A DNA stretch of 64,000 nt from TMP-86 sp964247385 (GTDB taxonomy: Bacteria > Pseudomonadota > Gammaproteobacteria > Steroidobacterales > Steroidobacteraceae). Positions within the stretch are counted from its first letter, which is position 1; each line of letters starts with the position of its first letter. Made by a program: the position numbers and the translations under genes. The stretch is from the NCBI GenBank assembly GCA_964247385.1, contig CAXTUB010000003.1:124001-188000 (forward strand). The letters run 5' to 3'. Below the pieces are notes generated by a model, which did no database searches, was not told where the DNA came from, and worked only from the letters and a program-made list of their open reading frames with translations. This document shows positions 62,348 to 64,000 of the stretch, in pieces.

Positions 62348-64000
62348 GCATGAAAACCATCTCCCGTATCTCTGTCGGAAACTCGCGCGACGTCGCCATT
62401 TCATTGGCGCTGACCGGGCTCTGCTCGCTTCTCGTGTATTGGATCTTGGGACACCCGATGCTGACCGGCATCGATGATGAGAACATCACACAAAACTACG
62501 GCCTCAATCTGGCCAACGGTTTTGGGTACGTTTACACGCCGCATGCAGAGCGCGTCGAGGGCGCCACGTCTCCCCTGTGGGTCGGCGTCAACTATCTGCT
62601 GTACAAAGTCACGTCTCATCCCGAGCCCTTCGTGCTCGCATGCGGTGTGGCGCTGACGGCGCTCGCGATTTATTGGGCTCTCGGCATTACGCGCTGTTTG
62701 TCGGTTGGGTTGGCGCTGCCAACTTGGGCTTTTTGGATTCCGGTGGGCGCCATCGCTGCTCAGCCCAATTACTTTCATTGGTCGGTGGTGACTCTCATGG
62801 ACCAGGGTCTGTGGAGCGCTATCGTGATGGGGCTCGCGTTCGTTTTGGCGCGTCAGATCGGAAGTGCGAATGCTCGCCCGCGAGTTTCGGTGCTCGGCGC
62901 GGCGCTATGTATTCTCAGCGTGCTGGCGCGGCCGGAATCCATGTTGCTCATTCCTGTGATGCTCGTGCTTGCCGGCATTGCTCTTGCGGCGAACACGGGC
63001 GTGCGAGCGTCGCTTCGCAGTGTGGCGCCCTACTTCGCACTGATGCTGTTGTCCCTGGGCGCCTTGACTGTTCTTCGCATCGCATATTTTGGCTATCCGC
63101 TGCCAAATACCTATTACGCCAAAGTTTCGAGTCACCCGAAGGACAATATCCTGCACGGACTTCAATACTTAGTTTCGTTTCTCAGCTCCAATGTCTTGGT
63201 CATCCCTGCCGTTTTGGCGGCGCTCCTTGGCCTTGCGCTTGCCATCCGATCATTGTGGATTGGGGCGAAATCAGCGATTCCGCAAGCGCCCATCGACGGC
63301 ATGATGCTGCTCATCGGCGGAACGTCGTTGTCAGCGATAGGCATTGCGATTTTCGAGGGCGGCGATCACTTTCCAGGCGGCAGATTGTTGCAGCCGTATC
63401 TTCCATTGATGTGTGTCGCGCTGACATTCTATGTTCCACTTTTGGGTAGCTGGAGCCAGCTGATTCCAAGCCGTAGAATTCGCCTGAGCTGGACATGCGC
63501 CCTCTTCGCCGCCACGCTCGTCGCCAGTTATTCGGCGTTTGCGTTCGCCAAAAAAGATTTCAAGGAAGACTTCACCATTGCGCAAGACGGCCGCCGCATG
63601 GGCGAGCTTCTCAACACGTTGCCCGACCAACCATCCGTTGGCGTGTTGCCCGCCGGTGGAATCGCGCTGACCTACAATGGGCGAGTCGCTGACTTGCTCG
63701 GCCTGAACTGGGTGGACATGGCGCACGCTACCGGGCGGCGCTTGGGGCTGCCGGGACACAGTGCCTTCAATACCGACGTGTTCTGGAAACAACCGCCGGA
63801 AATCATGCTGCCGGAGTTGATCGATGAGGCCAACCCTCTGATCGAGCCTCAAATGCCCGGTCACTGGGAGCTCTCCTTGTTGCACGGTCTACCGAATGAG
63901 CAGCAGTTTCGCGAAAGCTACCAACCCGTGAAGCTGCACTTGGGCAACGGTGAGATTTTTGCTTACGCCTCGAAGAGATTCATCGAGCGTCACTCGGGGG
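62344..64000 (+). CDS. GT-C membrane glycosyltransferase, arabinofuranosyltransferase-like (cut by right edge)
   Basis: 552 codons from the ATG at 62344 to the edge, with no stop. About eleven membrane helices; the first periplasmic loop has GIDDENITQNYGLNLANG (Asp44-Asp45-Glu46) and then ERVEGATSPLW (69-79). A DD(E/A)...RVEG(Y/A)TSPLW pattern is characteristic of AftB-like GT-C enzymes that use polyprenyl-phosphate arabinofuranose. A periplasmic C-terminal domain begins near residue 405 (AFAKKDFKEDF). With the DprE1/DprE2/UbiA operon immediately upstream and divergent, an arabinofuranosyltransferase is the best reading, although the donor is inferred. Confidence 0.8.
   Translation, partial: MSMKTISRISVGNSRDVAISLALTGLCSLLVYWILGHPMLTGIDDENITQNYGLNLANGFGYVYTPHAERVEGATSPLWVGVNYLLYKVTSHPEPFVLACGVALTALAIYWALGITRCLSVGLALPTWAFWIPVGAIAAQPNYFHWSVVTLMDQGLWSAIVMGLAFVLARQIGSANARPRVSVLGAALCILSVLARPESMLLIPVMLVLAGIALAANTGVRASLRSVAPYFALMLLSLGALTVLRIAYFGYPLPNTYYAKVSSHPKDNILHGLQYLVSFLSSNVLVIPAVLAALLGLALAIRSLWIGAKSAIPQAPIDGMMLLIGGTSLSAIGIAIFEGGDHFPGGRLLQPYLPLMCVALTFYVPLLGSWSQLIPSRRIRLSWTCALFAATLVASYSAFAFAKKDFKEDFTIAQDGRRMGELLNTLPDQPSVGVLPAGGIALTYNGRVADLLGLNWVDMAHATGRRLGLPGHSAFNTDVFWKQPPEIMLPELIDEANPLIEPQMPGHWELSLLHGLPNEQQFRESYQPVKLHLGNGEIFAYASKRFIERHSG

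Noticed and set aside
62577..63449. Open frame of 290 codons on the plus strand
   Set aside because: It is an alternative frame of the GT-C gene starting at 62344, whose membrane helices and RVEGATSPLW motif are convincing; the shifted frame is Cys/Arg/His-rich.

Overview
The window is a GC-rich stretch of a Gram-negative chromosome devoted almost entirely to making, modifying and exporting surface polysaccharide. An XrtA-type exosortase locus with PrsK/PrsR, outer-membrane beta-barrels and Wzx/Wzy-type genes points to Proteobacteria, most likely Gamma- (Steroidobacter/Nevskia-like) or Betaproteobacteria. This placement is inference, because no rRNA or universal marker gene is present. No insertion sequence, phage, CRISPR or replication origin was recognised.

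Layout. (1) 1-5609: accessory genes (polysaccharide deacetylase cut by the left edge, ATP-grasp ligase, Wzb-like phosphatase, DegT-type aminotransferase, a GT4 and a GT2 glycosyltransferase). (2) 5613-18070, minus strand: XrtA locus reading prsK, prsR, xrtA(-epsI), short OPX export protein, chain-length protein, BY-kinase, beta-barrel, GNAT/CelD protein, deacetylase, FemAB. (3) 18071-23009: a 72-residue PEP-CTERM protein behind a sigma-54 promoter, an eight-repeat Ig-like lipoprotein whose leader is a convincing c-di-GMP-I (GEMM) riboswitch, and the XrtA-type initiating sugar transferase. (4) 23187-27459: a housekeeping island (flavin oxidoreductase, methyltransferase, tRNA-Glu, a two-gene osmoprotectant ABC importer, tRNA-Ala). 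(5) 27856-41269, plus strand: a second export set (initiating transferase, OPX, beta-barrel, PCP, BY-kinase) interleaved with four GT4 enzymes, a GT-C, a DPG-synthase-like GT2 and GtrA. (6) 41279-55502: acyltransferase, secreted unknown protein, Wzy-like polymerase, SGNH/MBOAT pair, two tandem GT2 genes of which one has lost its catalytic motifs, Wzx flippase, another GT2 and two GT-C enzymes. (7) 55530-61359, minus strand: a tightly coupled operon for a polyprenyl-phosphate-arabinose-like donor (UbiA-type phosphoribosyltransferase, DprE1, DprE2) together with a flippase-like membrane protein and a membrane sugar dehydrogenase-cytochrome c fusion. (8) 61709-64000: a methyltransferase and, cut by the right edge, a GT-C enzyme resembling arabinofuranosyltransferases.

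How it fits together. Two initiating phosphosugar transferases, two PCP/kinase pairs and two short OPX proteins, each beside its own beta-barrel, suggest two separately exported polysaccharides. One is tied to exosortase A and PEP-CTERM protein sorting. The region 7-8 genes imply that at least one glycan carries a lipid-donated pentofuranose, plausibly D-arabinofuranose. Acyltransferases and deacetylases would tailor the chains. Control is visible at three points: PrsK/PrsR with sigma-54, c-di-GMP through the GEMM element, and tyrosine phosphorylation of the two BY-kinases opposed by the LMW phosphatase.
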